Below, in pieces: positions 1-7,985 of a stretch of DNA of 40,852 nucleotides. The position numbers and the translations under genes are program-made. This DNA is from an uncultured Chitinophaga sp. (GTDB lineage Bacteria; Bacteroidota; Bacteroidia; Chitinophagales; Chitinophagaceae), in the NCBI RefSeq assembly GCF_946479755.1, contig NZ_CAMLHC010000049.1:1-40852 (forward strand), given 5' to 3'. Numbering within the stretch: the stretch's first letter is position 1; every line of letters starts with the position of its first letter. The notes below the pieces were generated by a model, which ran no database searches, was not told the origin of the DNA, and worked only from the letters and a program-made list of their open reading frames with translations.

Positions 1-7
1 ATCTGTT

Positions 8-1174
8 TTATAATTCCAGCATCTCCCTGGCCAGCGTGATCATATGTTCATCGCCGGTATATTTACCTTTCTCATCAGACAGCTTGACCACCGGCGTCCA
101 GCGGGGCGCATCTTCCGGCCGGGCTTCGTACATTTTCACTACAATATTCAGCGGCGTGAGTCCCACATCATTGGTAAAATTGGTGCCAATACCAAACGAC
201 ATCCCGATTCTTCCCCGGCAGTGGGCCGCTATGGCAGCCACCTTTTCATAGTTGAGGCCATCAGAGAAGATGATGGTTTTGGTGAGCGGGTTGATGCCTT
301 TTTCCTGGTAGTGGAGAATGGTGTCATCGGCAAACCGGAGCGGGTTGCCGCTATCGTGGCGAACGCCGTCGAACAGCTTGGCGAATTTTTTATCGAACTG
401 TTCAAAGAATACCGGGGTGGTATAGGTGTCGGACAGGGCAATGCCCAGATCGCCGCGGTATACCTGTACCCAATGTTCCAGTCCCAGCATATTGGCCATT
501 TTAAAGCCATATTTGGCGGCGTGGAACATAAACCATTCATGGGCGTGGGTACCTACCGGTTTCACCCCGTTGCGCATGGCCAGATGTACATTGCTGGTAC
601 CGATGAAGGTCTGGCCGCCATACTCGCGGAGGGTTTGCACAACCAGTTTCTGCACGGCCAGGGAATGCCTGCGGCGGGTACCGAAATCGGCGATGGTAAT
701 GTTCAGTTCTTTATATCGTTCTATTTTGGCGCGGGTGATAGCGATGACTTCTTCATCAGCTACCCGCTGCTGCCCTGTGGCTTCGTAGTAAAGCTCGCAG
801 ATGAGTGACATCAGCGGCACTTCCCAGAGGATGGTACGGTACCAGTGGCCGTCGGCATGTACCTCCAGCTGGTCGCCGTGCTGGGTAATATGTATTTCAG
901 AAGGGTTGTAACGGTAGCCCTGCAGAAAATCCAGGTAGGTGGGATCAAGATAAGGGCAGGTAACGGCGAGGAAATCTTTTTCCTCCTGGCTGAGTTGCAG
1001 GTACTGCATATCATCCACCGCCTGCCGCAGCAGCTTGTCGAACCCCGGCGGATACGAATGGTGGCCGCGGTTAATGAATTTATAACGGGCACGCGCCTTC
1101 GGAAACAGCTTGATCACGCAGTGCTGCATGGTGAATTTATAGAAATCGTTGTCCAGGATGGAATTCAGCTTCAT
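8..1174 (-). CDS. pncB: Nicotinate phosphoribosyltransferase
   Basis: The product joins nicotinate to PRPP to make nicotinate mononucleotide, the first step of the Preiss-Handler route to NAD, in the cytoplasm. The 388-residue protein has the family length. The opening stretch LNSILDNDFYKFTMQ and the block GTSNVHLA..GVKPVGTHAHEW are hallmarks of the family, as is the later FSDGLNYE segment. An in-frame TTG at 1195 would add seven residues. I prefer the ATG at 1174 because MKLNSILDNDFYKF is how family members usually begin. The gene is divergent from the PH-like gene at 1240 and appears to be a single transcription unit in this window. Identification is secure; the exact start is less so. Confidence 0.95.
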   Translation of the reverse strand: MKLNSILDNDFYKFTMQHCVIKLFPKARARYKFINRGHHSYPPGFDKLLRQAVDDMQYLQLSQEEKDFLAVTCPYLDPTYLDFLQGYRYNPSEIHITQHGDQLEVHADGHWYRTILWEVPLMSLICELYYEATGQQRVADEEVIAITRAKIERYKELNITIADFGTRRRHSLAVQKLVVQTLREYGGQTFIGTSNVHLAMRNGVKPVGTHAHEWFMFHAAKYGFKMANMLGLEHWVQVYRGDLGIALSDTYTTPVFFEQFDKKFAKLFDGVRHDSGNPLRFADDTILHYQEKGINPLTKTIIFSDGLNYEKVAAIAAHCRGRIGMSFGIGTNFTNDVGLTPLNIVVKMYEARPEDAPRWTPVVKLSDEKGKYTGDEHMITLAREMLEL

Positions 1175-1203
1175 AGACTGCGGTTTAATTGACAATTATA
1201 CCA

Positions 1204-1211
1204 TATTTTTG
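1204..1211 (+). promoter_or_regulatory. Candidate -7 promoter element
   Basis: TATTTTTG matches the Bacteroidota -7 consensus TAnnTTTG and sits 28 nt before the ATG at 1240. I see no convincing TTTG at the usual -33 distance. A one-mismatch element (TATAATTG) lies on the other strand at 1193-1200 and could serve pncB. Confidence 0.45.
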
Positions 1212-1239
1212 CGCTCATCATCATATCCAATTAAGAATA

Positions 1240-1635
1240 ATGAAACAGATTAAAGTAAAGTTTGCACTTAACCCGCAAGAAACCGTTTTGTTCAAAGTAA
1301 ACGGCTCGTACCTCAAAAACAAATGGCAGGCAAAACCAGGAGCCCTGTGCCTGACCAATGAAAGAATTGTAGTAGAAGGCAAATCGATGACCGCATTTTT
1401 ATTGTTTGGCGTCATCGGCTGGCTGCTGACCCGGAAAAAAGTCATTACAGAATTCCCTTTGACGGATATCACCAACTTCAGCAGGGGCAAACAAGGCTTC
1501 AATAAAAAGGTAGCGGTGTTTGAACTGCTGGACGGTTCTACGGTACGTATGGCCGTTACCGGTAAATGGGAAGTTTTCGAAGCGGCTTATCACAAAGCAA
1601 TGCTGGATGTAAAACCGCTCTTCTCCGTCAACTGA
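1240..1635 (+). CDS. Small PH/GRAM-like domain protein
   Basis: This 131-residue protein has alternating beta strands and the phrase GALCLTNERIVVEG at about residues 29-42. That phrase is typical of bacterial PH-like or GRAM-like domains, where LTNERL/I is a recurrent turn. A short hydrophobic stretch (FLLFGVIGWLL, about residues 51-61) follows. No enzyme motif is visible. The ORF extends upstream to 1189, but the ATG at 1240 lies just downstream of a -7 box and gives the natural N-terminus MKQIKVKFAL. Its stop codon is 1 bp from the stop of the convergent channel gene. The fold is a moderate-confidence call and the function is unknown. Confidence 0.6.
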   Translation: MKQIKVKFALNPQETVLFKVNGSYLKNKWQAKPGALCLTNERIVVEGKSMTAFLLFGVIGWLLTRKKVITEFPLTDITNFSRGKQGFNKKVAVFELLDGSTVRMAVTGKWEVFEAAYHKAMLDVKPLFSVN

Positions 1636-1636
1636 T

Positions 1637-2467
1637 TTACAATTTAGTACCGCAATATTTACAATAGTCCGCATTCGCATCGTGGCCTTCACGCATGCAA
1701 TGCGGACATATACGTTGATCCACTTCGCTTTTGTCCCGCAGCCGGCTCATTTCCACCGTTACAATCCCCGTAGGTACGGCAATGATAGCATAACCCATAA
1801 TCATGATCAGTGCCGAAAATGCCTGTCCGATAGGAGTGATAGGCGCAATATCGCCATAACCTACCGTGGTGAGGGTGACTACCGCCCAGTAAACGCTGAC
1901 GGGGATGCTGGTAAAGCCGGAGTTATGCCCGGATTCTATGACATACATCAGGGAGCCAAGTACGACCGTCAGCAGCAGGATAAAGAAAAGAAAGACGGCG
2001 ATCTTGCGGCGGCTGTGTTCCAGCGCCAGTGCCAGCTGCCTGCTTTCATTGAGAAAAGGTACCAGCTTAAAGATCCGGAAGATCCGCATCAGCCGCAGTA
2101 TCCGGATGGTGAGCAGGAAATGGGCGCCCCCGAAAAGAAACTCCACATAGGTAGGTAAGATACAGAGCAGGTCTATCAGCCCGTAAAAGCTGGTGATATA
2201 GGCTTTGGGGCGGTAGCTGCACCATATCCTGAACAGGTATTCCAGGGTAAAAAGGATGGTGAACACCCATTCCAGCACGGTAAACAGCCGTTCGAACCGT
2301 TGTTGTACACTGACCACGCTTTCCAGCATCACTACGGCCACGCTGAGCAGGATCAGTGCCAGCAGGGCAATGTCAAATGCCCGCCCGGCAGAGGTGTCTG
2401 CTTCAAAGATGATGTTATGCCAGCGCTGCTGAAAAGGGGAGAGTGCTCTCCGGTCTTGTTTTGCCAT
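1637..2467 (-). CDS. Voltage-gated-type potassium channel with C-terminal zinc ribbon
   Basis: This is a six-transmembrane ion channel subunit, expected to form a tetramer in the inner membrane and pass K+. Residues 31-48, 61-82, 90-110 and 155-177 are hydrophobic. Segment S4 (about 122-134, RILRLMRIFRIFK) carries arginines at every third position, as in voltage sensors. The selectivity filter TVGYGD is at about 201-206, followed by S6. The cytoplasmic tail ends in a zinc-ribbon-like module with CPHC at 254-257 and CKYC at 269-272. The 276-residue length fits short bacterial Kv channels of the KvAP/ion_trans type. The stop lies 1 bp from that of the convergent gene. The family is certain; gating and the role of the ribbon are not. 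Confidence 0.93.
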   Translation of the reverse strand: MAKQDRRALSPFQQRWHNIIFEADTSAGRAFDIALLALILLSVAVVMLESVVSVQQRFERLFTVLEWVFTILFTLEYLFRIWCSYRPKAYITSFYGLIDLLCILPTYVEFLFGGAHFLLTIRILRLMRIFRIFKLVPFLNESRQLALALEHSRRKIAVFLFFILLLTVVLGSLMYVIESGHNSGFTSIPVSVYWAVVTLTTVGYGDIAPITPIGQAFSALIMIMGYAIIAVPTGIVTVEMSRLRDKSEVDQRICPHCMREGHDANADYCKYCGTKL

Positions 2468-2505
2468 GCGGTGATATTATGTTGCGAAAATACGAAAGTT
2501 ACGAC

Positions 2506-3216
2506 TCAGCTGACGGAGAGGGTGCTGCCGTAGCAAATAAGGCCGGCCTTGCGGGCCAGGTTACGGGAGGCATGGTTGCTCCACGAGGTGCTGTAGAGCG
2601 GTAACGCTCCCATATCGCGTACCATGGCCGCCCAAAGGGCCAGTGCAGCGGCAGCGTAACCTTTGCCCCGGAATGGCGCCAGTGTATCAATACCGGCTTC
2701 GTGGGCCGCTGTGGTGATGCGCACGCTGCGGCATACGGATACTACCTGCCCGTTTTGCACGACGGCGGCACAGGGCTGCACGATGTCCAGTTCTTTCGCC
2801 AGCCATGGGAATTCTGGACCTATCATCGGTAGGTGCTCCGTTGTCAGGTGAATGGCAGTCGCAGCTGCCGTGAATGTTTCCGGGACAAGAAATGAGGGGC
2901 CGGATTCCCATTGATCGCTTTGCAGCAACTGCTGGTATTGCGTGGTCTGTTGCGGTGCACTATCGGGCACTCCTGCAGCTGCTTCGGGAACGGCCACGGC
3001 TTCCAGCGCCTGTGCCAGCGCTGCCGGCACATCTTCCCGGTATCTGCGGACAGGCGTGCCTGTTATAGGAAGACCCAAAAAGAACCGGGGAGCAGGACCA
3101 CGGTCGGGCCAGGGTTCATTGGCCTCCAGCATCCGGCCTGTGACGTTGTAGGAGAACAGCACGGCGGCATGCAGTTGCATCAGTGTTTCCGCTGTCGGGT
3201 TATGGATGGAATTCAT
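2506..3216 (-). CDS. GNAT-family N-acetyltransferase
   Basis: The 236-residue protein has an acetyl-CoA binding signature near its end: FRGKGYAAAAL at about residues 183-193, matching the R/Q-x-x-G-x-G/A loop of GNAT enzymes. The strand that follows (PLYSTSWSNHASRNLARKAGL) is the usual beta5-alpha4 region, where an aromatic residue helps catalysis. The N-terminal half has no recognisable motif and probably shapes the substrate site. The substrate cannot be told from sequence. The gene starts 49 bp from the divergent start at 3266, so the two may share a control region. Confidence 0.85.
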   Translation of the reverse strand: MNSIHNPTAETLMQLHAAVLFSYNVTGRMLEANEPWPDRGPAPRFFLGLPITGTPVRRYREDVPAALAQALEAVAVPEAAAGVPDSAPQQTTQYQQLLQSDQWESGPSFLVPETFTAAATAIHLTTEHLPMIGPEFPWLAKELDIVQPCAAVVQNGQVVSVCRSVRITTAAHEAGIDTLAPFRGKGYAAAALALWAAMVRDMGALPLYSTSWSNHASRNLARKAGLICYGSTLSVS

Positions 3217-3265
3217 TACTGCAAGTTATCCTAATTATTTATCTTCCGGAAAATTGGCTCAGGCT

Positions 3266-3796
3266 ATGAACAAAACAAAATGCCTGTTGGCAGGCATATT
3301 ACTCGCCGCCACTGTTTTAACGGCCCAAGACACACCGCAGCAGCATCCGGAAATCAGGCGGGTGGTTCAACAAATTAACAGTGATTCCTCGCTAAAGCAG
3401 GTGACGCTCACCAACGAGGAGTGGATGAAGGAGATGTCAGACGGTGGCGGCAGTCTGACCGGCTATTACAAAAACAAAATGCTGGTCAAAGTTGTCCGCT
3501 GGACCGGTTACTCCAGCGGCGTGGAAGTTGTGGAGTTCTATTTTAAGAACAATGAACTGTTGTTTGTATATGAGCAATCGGATTTGTTTTTCTACGATGA
3601 AAAGAAAGGTGTGCTCCGCACAGATTCCCTTGAGCGGAACTTCGAAGGCCGGTATTATTTTTCAGGTAAAAAGATGATCGATTATGCAACGTTGGGGCAT
3701 AACCGTTTTGAAGACGATTCGCTGGACGCCGAAAAGATATGGCCGCAGGAAGCGGCCACCTGCAGGCGTTTGCTGGCCCGCAGGTTGGCGCGGTAG
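3266..3796 (+). CDS. Secreted protein of unknown function
   Basis: I do not recognise this 176-residue protein. Residues 1-20 form a clear signal peptide (MNKTK, a hydrophobic run, then a likely cut after TAQ), so it is exported to the periplasm. The body is acidic and strand-rich, with repeated aromatic positions (VEVVEFYFKNN, LFFYDEKKG), like small beta-sheet periplasmic proteins of Bacteroidota. The ORF opens upstream at 3206, but only the ATG at 3266 gives a signal peptide. Its TAG is immediately followed by the stop codon of the convergent gene, with no bases between them. Confidence 0.65.
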   Translation: MNKTKCLLAGILLAATVLTAQDTPQQHPEIRRVVQQINSDSSLKQVTLTNEEWMKEMSDGGGSLTGYYKNKMLVKVVRWTGYSSGVEVVEFYFKNNELLFVYEQSDLFFYDEKKGVLRTDSLERNFEGRYYFSGKKMIDYATLGHNRFEDDSLDAEKIWPQEAATCRRLLARRLAR

Positions 3797-5539
3797 TTAT
3801 AACAGGATATCGATGTCCGCAGAAGTGAAATACCGGGGAACTTCATGCCCGGAAATCACCACGCCGTACCGTAGTTTCAGTGGAAGGATGAATTGCAACG
3901 GGATACGGGCCCAGCTTTTCATGTTTTCCACGTTAATGTTCAACAGCGATGATAATTGTATGCCGAGAGAAGGCACAAAAACAAAAGTGGTGCGGCTGGA
4001 GGTAAACTGTGCGCCGGCTTCCACGTAGGTATATAAACCAATGAACCGTTTGTTGCTCACCCAGTAGTCAAAGTTGCCTTTGATACCTGCTCTTACCTGC
4101 TGCGCTGTTGTGGTGGACTTTTCTGCGTTCCTGTCTTTGAGGCTGGCGAAGCTGCCGGACACCGTATAGCCGAGCCAGTAGTCCATCAGCCCCTTTTTGC
4201 CGCCGTCGCTGTTGTAGTCAAAATGTTTGAGAAAGTTGCCGGTGTTGATCCTTATCTCCGGGCCCTGTATATAATGACCGATGAAGGCAGGACCGCTGGT
4301 GAGGCCTATTACAAAGGAATTGCCTACCCTGCTGCGAACGAAATCGCGGTAGCGCAACGGTGCGTTCGCCTGCCGCATGGCGGCTGTAATGGTACCGGGG
4401 TGGTCGAACAGCGGGTTCATATCGGAGCGGTAGGGAATGGGCACCCAGGTGAGACTGGGAATGTGGCGGATCAGGTACAATGGCTGATCGGCCCGGTTGT
4501 CGGGGATTTTGTCCAGGAAAGGCGTGAAGGCTGTTCCTGCCGCGCCCCGCTGAAAAGCCTCGCCCAGGTCTTGCAACGAGAGGGATACTGCGTGAATGAT
4601 CCGTTCAGCCTCCGGGGTGAAGGTTGCGTAACGTATATCCTTCAGCGTAGTGTCCTGCTGCCAGCTATGGTGTGGATTGTTGAACTGGCCGTCGCCATAG
4701 GCATGCCAGATTTCTCCTTTGCGGTTCACGACCGTGGCGCCGTTGGCGCTATAAAAATCATGCAGTGATTTGTTGTTGGTGATGGATTCGAAGACGGTGC
4801 GGTTTACAACCAGGTGTCCTGCAGAGAAAGCATCTTCCAGGAAATGGTCGGCAAAGGCATTGAAAAGCATGGCATAAAACAGCAGCTGCCGGGAAGCTGC
4901 TTCGTTTTGGCGTGACAGTAGTCCGCTTTGCTCCGCCAGGTCTATGGCCAGTACGTGCAAGGTAACGTACATGTTAATGGCGTTGGTGCGCCCCAGTCTT
5001 TTAAAGATGCTGTCTACCAGCGCCGGTTTTTCACAGAGACGGACAGACGCTTTGCTGAAATGCCGTAGCTGTTCGGGAAAGCCCTTACGGTATTCATAAA
5101 AATGGGAGAGGTTCACCGCTGCTTTCAGAGCGTAGCTGAAATCCAGTTTGGAGAGCTTTGCGTCCGGCGCTGCTGTGTAGCCCATTTCAATGTATTGATT
5201 ATGCAGCCGGATGATCTGCTCCATGACGGAGTGCTGGTAGTGCAGCTGTTCCTCCAGTAACAACGGGTTGCGCTCATGATCGCCGCTGAGGCCGTTCAGT
5301 ACGCCGTATGAAATATTACTCTGGCCCGGCCCGGAAAAGGCGCCAAAATAGTAACGCCCTTTGTCATCTGCGCGGATGTCCAGGTAGCTTAACAGTTGTG
5401 CTTTGCTGCTTTCGGGCAGCGACCGCAGAAAGCGCAGGAATGCCGCGTCGCCGATCAGTTTGTGCTCGCCGTAGTTGTAGGCAAAGGAGCGTCCGGTAAA
5501 AATGGTTAATGTAATGGCAATAATGAGTAGTCCCTTCAT
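3797..5539 (-). CDS. Secreted zinc-dependent phospholipase C/P1 nuclease-fold protein with extra C-terminal domain
   Basis: The protein has 580 residues. A signal peptide ends near residue 20 (FTGRSFA). The next 300 residues are mostly helical. They carry the zinc-ligand pattern of the phospholipase C/P1 nuclease fold: an early His in GEHKLIG (about 26), HFYEY (about 146), and ADHFLEDAFSAGH (about 230-242), where D231, H232, D236 and H242 fit metal ligands. A second block, LHDFYSANG to YGDG (260-284), also resembles this class. From about residue 410 the sequence changes to amphipathic strands separated by Gly/Asn turns (LGYTVSGSF, FIGLYTYVEAG, LRYGVVISG), which look like an outer-membrane barrel. 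Substrate is unknown: phospholipid hydrolysis is possible but unproven. The zinc fold is a good call; the barrel is an inference. Confidence 0.7.
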   Translation of the reverse strand: MKGLLIIAITLTIFTGRSFAYNYGEHKLIGDAAFLRFLRSLPESSKAQLLSYLDIRADDKGRYYFGAFSGPGQSNISYGVLNGLSGDHERNPLLLEEQLHYQHSVMEQIIRLHNQYIEMGYTAAPDAKLSKLDFSYALKAAVNLSHFYEYRKGFPEQLRHFSKASVRLCEKPALVDSIFKRLGRTNAINMYVTLHVLAIDLAEQSGLLSRQNEAASRQLLFYAMLFNAFADHFLEDAFSAGHLVVNRTVFESITNNKSLHDFYSANGATVVNRKGEIWHAYGDGQFNNPHHSWQQDTTLKDIRYATFTPEAERIIHAVSLSLQDLGEAFQRGAAGTAFTPFLDKIPDNRADQPLYLIRHIPSLTWVPIPYRSDMNPLFDHPGTITAAMRQANAPLRYRDFVRSRVGNSFVIGLTSGPAFIGHYIQGPEIRINTGNFLKHFDYNSDGGKKGLMDYWLGYTVSGSFASLKDRNAEKSTTTAQQVRAGIKGNFDYWVSNKRFIGLYTYVEAGAQFTSSRTTFVFVPSLGIQLSSLLNINVENMKSWARIPLQFILPLKLRYGVVISGHEVPRYFTSADIDILL

Positions 5540-5784
5540 ATGTTGGGTTGTAGTTCACAGATAGTTGTTTGGAGACAGTTAAAGGGACGATGCTTAAAGT
5601 AAAGGTATTTTCAGGGGATGGCAATGGAAAACAGCCGGCAATTACAAACTACGGGAAAAATCCCGGTATCTCCTGGCGGGCTGTACGTATGATCCCTGCA
5701 AAATGAGCGCGTGCGTTTCCATTTTTCTTCATGGATTTCATTTGTTAAAATCTTCACTGGCATGGCAGTTATCAGAAAAAATAG

Positions 5785-5792
5785 TACATTTG
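5785..5792 (+). promoter_or_regulatory. Candidate -7 promoter element
   Basis: TACATTTG is a perfect TAnnTTTG box 17 nt before the ATG at 5810. It supports that start over the longer ORF that opens at 5711, because the upstream codons would then lie outside the transcript. No clear -33 element is seen. Confidence 0.5.
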
Positions 5793-5809
5793 ACCTAAAT
5801 TTTGAAACG

Positions 5810-6010
5810 ATGAGCGAGTATACTACCATGAACGAAGAGGAAGATGACAAGAAGTCCTTTATTCAACGCCTGAGAGACAGTGTGTTACCGATTAAACCGG
5901 AAGATTCCGGCCTGAAGAAAGTCATGAAACAGCTTGGCTTTGGGGTTTTTCTCGGCGTGGCGGGCGTAGTAACCGCCCTGCTGGCGATTGCGGTATCATT
6001 TGCCCTGTAA
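5810..6010 (+). CDS. Small single-pass membrane protein
   Basis: This is a 66-residue protein. Its N-terminal half is hydrophilic and very acidic (MNEEEDDKK), followed by a Pro-containing linker. One transmembrane helix spans about residues 45-64 (FGVFLGVAGVVTALLAIAV). This arrangement fits an N-in tail-anchored protein. I cannot assign a function. The start was chosen from the promoter box at 5785. The next gene begins 1 nt after the stop, so the two are probably co-transcribed and translationally coupled. Confidence 0.6.
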   Translation: MSEYTTMNEEEDDKKSFIQRLRDSVLPIKPEDSGLKKVMKQLGFGVFLGVAGVVTALLAIAVSFAL

Positions 6011-6011
6011 T

Positions 6012-6377
6012 ATGAAACGGTTGTTATACATATCCGGCATCAGCGCCTTTTTGTGGTTGTTGGTGCATATTACGCGATGGTGGGGGCAACCGCTGCCTTA
6101 TCTCAACGGGCATCTGACGGATTTGATCGTGGTGCCCCTGATCGCACAGGTGTGCCTTGTGGTGGTGCAGCACTGGATTATACAGCGGGATGACTACCGG
6201 TTGCCGCCGGGATATCTGCTGTTTATAGCCGCTTATGTCTCTGTTGTATTTGAAGGGGTGATGCCCTGTTTTTCGCCCCGTTACACCGGCGACTGGCTGG
6301 ACGTAGCCGCTTATTTTACAGGTGCTGCCGGTTATTATGGCTGGCAGCGCTGGCCGGCAACGACGCCGGCAGGATAA
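6012..6377 (+). CDS. Integral membrane protein of unknown function
   Basis: The 121-residue protein is almost entirely membrane-embedded, with about four hydrophobic segments (roughly 5-20, 35-52, 65-82 and 95-112). Between the first two is a polar LPYLNGHLTDL loop, and FSPRYTGDWLDVAAY lies before the last. The layout resembles small VanZ-like membrane proteins common in Bacteroidota, but I do not see enough to name the family. The ATG at 6012 is 1 nt after the preceding stop, giving a two-gene unit. A strong hairpin follows at 6402-6439. Confidence 0.6.
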   Translation: MKRLLYISGISAFLWLLVHITRWWGQPLPYLNGHLTDLIVVPLIAQVCLVVVQHWIIQRDDYRLPPGYLLFIAAYVSVVFEGVMPCFSPRYTGDWLDVAAYFTGAAGYYGWQRWPATTPAG

Positions 6378-6401
6378 CGGTGAGGGATATATGTAAATCA
6401 A

Positions 6402-6439
6402 CGCTGCTCCTTGTCCGGCCCGTTGGACAAGGAACAGCG
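6402..6439. terminator. Hairpin between convergent genes
   Basis: A 15-bp stem with one G-T type mismatch (CGCTGCTCCTTGTCC paired with GGACAAGGAACAGCG) and an 8-nt loop lies between two convergent stop codons. It has no clear T-tract on either side, so a terminator role for both strands is likely but not classical. Confidence 0.6.
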
Positions 6440-6450
6440 CGATCTGTGGA

Positions 6451-6900
6451 TCAACCGTGCTGGCCCACGGTGTAACCTCCCGGTACCGTGTGGAAAGCGA
6501 TGTTCAGTTTGTTCCATGTGCCAATCATGGCCACTGTCAGCGCAATATCTGCAATCTGTGATTTGCTGAAATGTTGTGCCAGCTCGTTATAAATCTTCTC
6601 ATCCATATGATTGGCATTCAGCGCTTCTGCAAAAGCTAATGCCGCTCTTTCTGCTTCAGAATAATAAGGGCATTCCCGCCATGCCGGCAGTGAATACAGC
6701 CTTTGCGGGTCTTCTCCGCGATGCACTGCATCTTTATAATGCATGTCCAGGCAATAAGCGCAGCCGTTGATCTGGGACATGCGGGTATTGATCAGTTCAT
6801 GCAACGTCGCGTCAACTCCCTGGCGGAGATAAGCGCCGGTTTTAAACAGCCCGTCCATAAATCCTTTATTCACGTCTTCGAAAGAAATTCTTGCTTCCAT
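6451..6900 (-). CDS. AhpD-like carboxymuconolactone decarboxylase-family protein
   Basis: This is a 149-residue all-helical protein of the CMD/AhpD alkylhydroperoxidase-like family. The redox motif CAYCLDMH (C-x-x-C-x-x-x-H) is at about residues 47-54, as in peroxidatic AhpD proteins where the two cysteines and the histidine act in catalysis. The preceding RMSQINGC and the later ERAALAFAEALN are also typical. It probably reduces peroxides or related reactive compounds in the cytoplasm. It is divergent from an AraC regulator, which is followed by an RclC homologue, so control by oxidants is a reasonable inference. True substrates in this family are rarely known. Confidence 0.9.
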   Translation of the reverse strand: MEARISFEDVNKGFMDGLFKTGAYLRQGVDATLHELINTRMSQINGCAYCLDMHYKDAVHRGEDPQRLYSLPAWRECPYYSEAERAALAFAEALNANHMDEKIYNELAQHFSKSQIADIALTVAMIGTWNKLNIAFHTVPGGYTVGQHG

Positions 6901-7053
6901 TTTTTATCGTTTTAATTTTGAATAATATTGTTTTGATAAGATGACAACCTGGTATTTTCATTTAGGACATGAATTTTAAATATTTTTTACTTTTATTTAA
7001 AAAGTATTGATATTAAATGTTTTGTATAGGAATAAACAATAAACCAAGAATGG

Positions 7054-7914
7054 ATGAAAGCAGTACATACAGATACAAAGGAGTTGCTTTTTAGCGTAAC
7101 GGAAGCGTCGCCGGCCGCTTTTTCGCAGCCGCTGCAGTTGGCGGAATATGTGGTGTTGTTTGTCCCTGCAGGGGAAGGGGTATATCATGCGGACTTTACC
7201 ACGGTTGCTTACAAAGGGCCGGTGTTGTTGTTTGCCACGCCGTTTCAGCTGTTACGCCTCGAAACAAAAGACAGGATGCCTTTTTCGTTGCTGCGGTTTC
7301 ACGGCGATTTTTATTGTATAGAGCACCATCGCGCGGAAGTGGCCTGTAACGGACTGCTGTTTAACAACATTTACCAGCAGCCTTTTGTACAGCTTACATC
7401 GGAAGAAGCGTCTGACTTTGTCCAGCTGATAGCCCAGCTGCAGACCGAATTTAAACAACCGGAACCCTCCGGTATTGTGCTGAAAGCCTATCTGCAGTTA
7501 TTGCTGGCCAAATCCAGCGCCATCAAGTTGAAGACGCTGGCAACCGGCGAAGATGGTCCGCCGGCGGATGAACAGATGGAACAGTTCCGGCAATTGCTGG
7601 ACCAGCACTATCTTACGTTGCATAAACCGGCCGATTATGCTGAATTGCTGGCTATTTCCCCCAATCACCTCACTAAAAAATGTAACCGCTATTTTGGAAA
7701 ATCACCTTCCCGCCTGATACAGGACCGGCTGGTGCTGGAAGCCAAAAAACAATTACATCTCACCCGTAAAAGCGTCAAGGAAATCGCTTATGCGCTACGG
7801 TTCGATGATGAGTTCTATTTCAGCCGTTTCTTTAAAAAACATACCGGCGTATCGCCCCAGACATTCCGTCGCGGCACCGGCATTTCCATTGTGGCAGATT
7901 TGTCCATGCAATAG
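7054..7914 (+). CDS. AraC-family transcriptional regulator
   Basis: The 286-residue protein ends in a double helix-turn-helix of the AraC/XylS type at about 185-280. The second-helix phrase IAYALRFDDEFYFSRFFKKHTGVSPQTFR is split here across a very conserved family pattern. The N-terminal half (about 1-150) is a cupin-like sensor domain. It contains two nearby cysteines, in FYCIEHH and EVACNG, which could sense redox state. The start at 7054 reads MKAVHTD; an overlapping ATG at 7050 is out of frame. It sits divergent to the AhpD-like gene and upstream of the RclC homologue, and probably controls both. E. coli RclR, which controls rclABC, is also an AraC protein, but I cannot claim orthology. 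Confidence 0.9.
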   Translation: MKAVHTDTKELLFSVTEASPAAFSQPLQLAEYVVLFVPAGEGVYHADFTTVAYKGPVLLFATPFQLLRLETKDRMPFSLLRFHGDFYCIEHHRAEVACNGLLFNNIYQQPFVQLTSEEASDFVQLIAQLQTEFKQPEPSGIVLKAYLQLLLAKSSAIKLKTLATGEDGPPADEQMEQFRQLLDQHYLTLHKPADYAELLAISPNHLTKKCNRYFGKSPSRLIQDRLVLEAKKQLHLTRKSVKEIAYALRFDDEFYFSRFFKKHTGVSPQTFRRGTGISIVADLSMQ

Positions 7915-7950
7915 CCTTTTCCCTCCATGGTCTGCCGCCAGCGCCCGGTT

Positions 7951-7958
7951 TACATTTG
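7951..7958 (+). promoter_or_regulatory. Candidate -7 promoter element
   Basis: TACATTTG is a perfect TAnnTTTG box 27 nt before the ATG at 7986. It lies inside the longer open frame that begins at 7956, so it argues for the 7986 start and for a promoter separate from the araC-type gene. Confidence 0.5.
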
Positions 7959-7985
7959 TATCGTCATATATTCTTCAACGAACAA

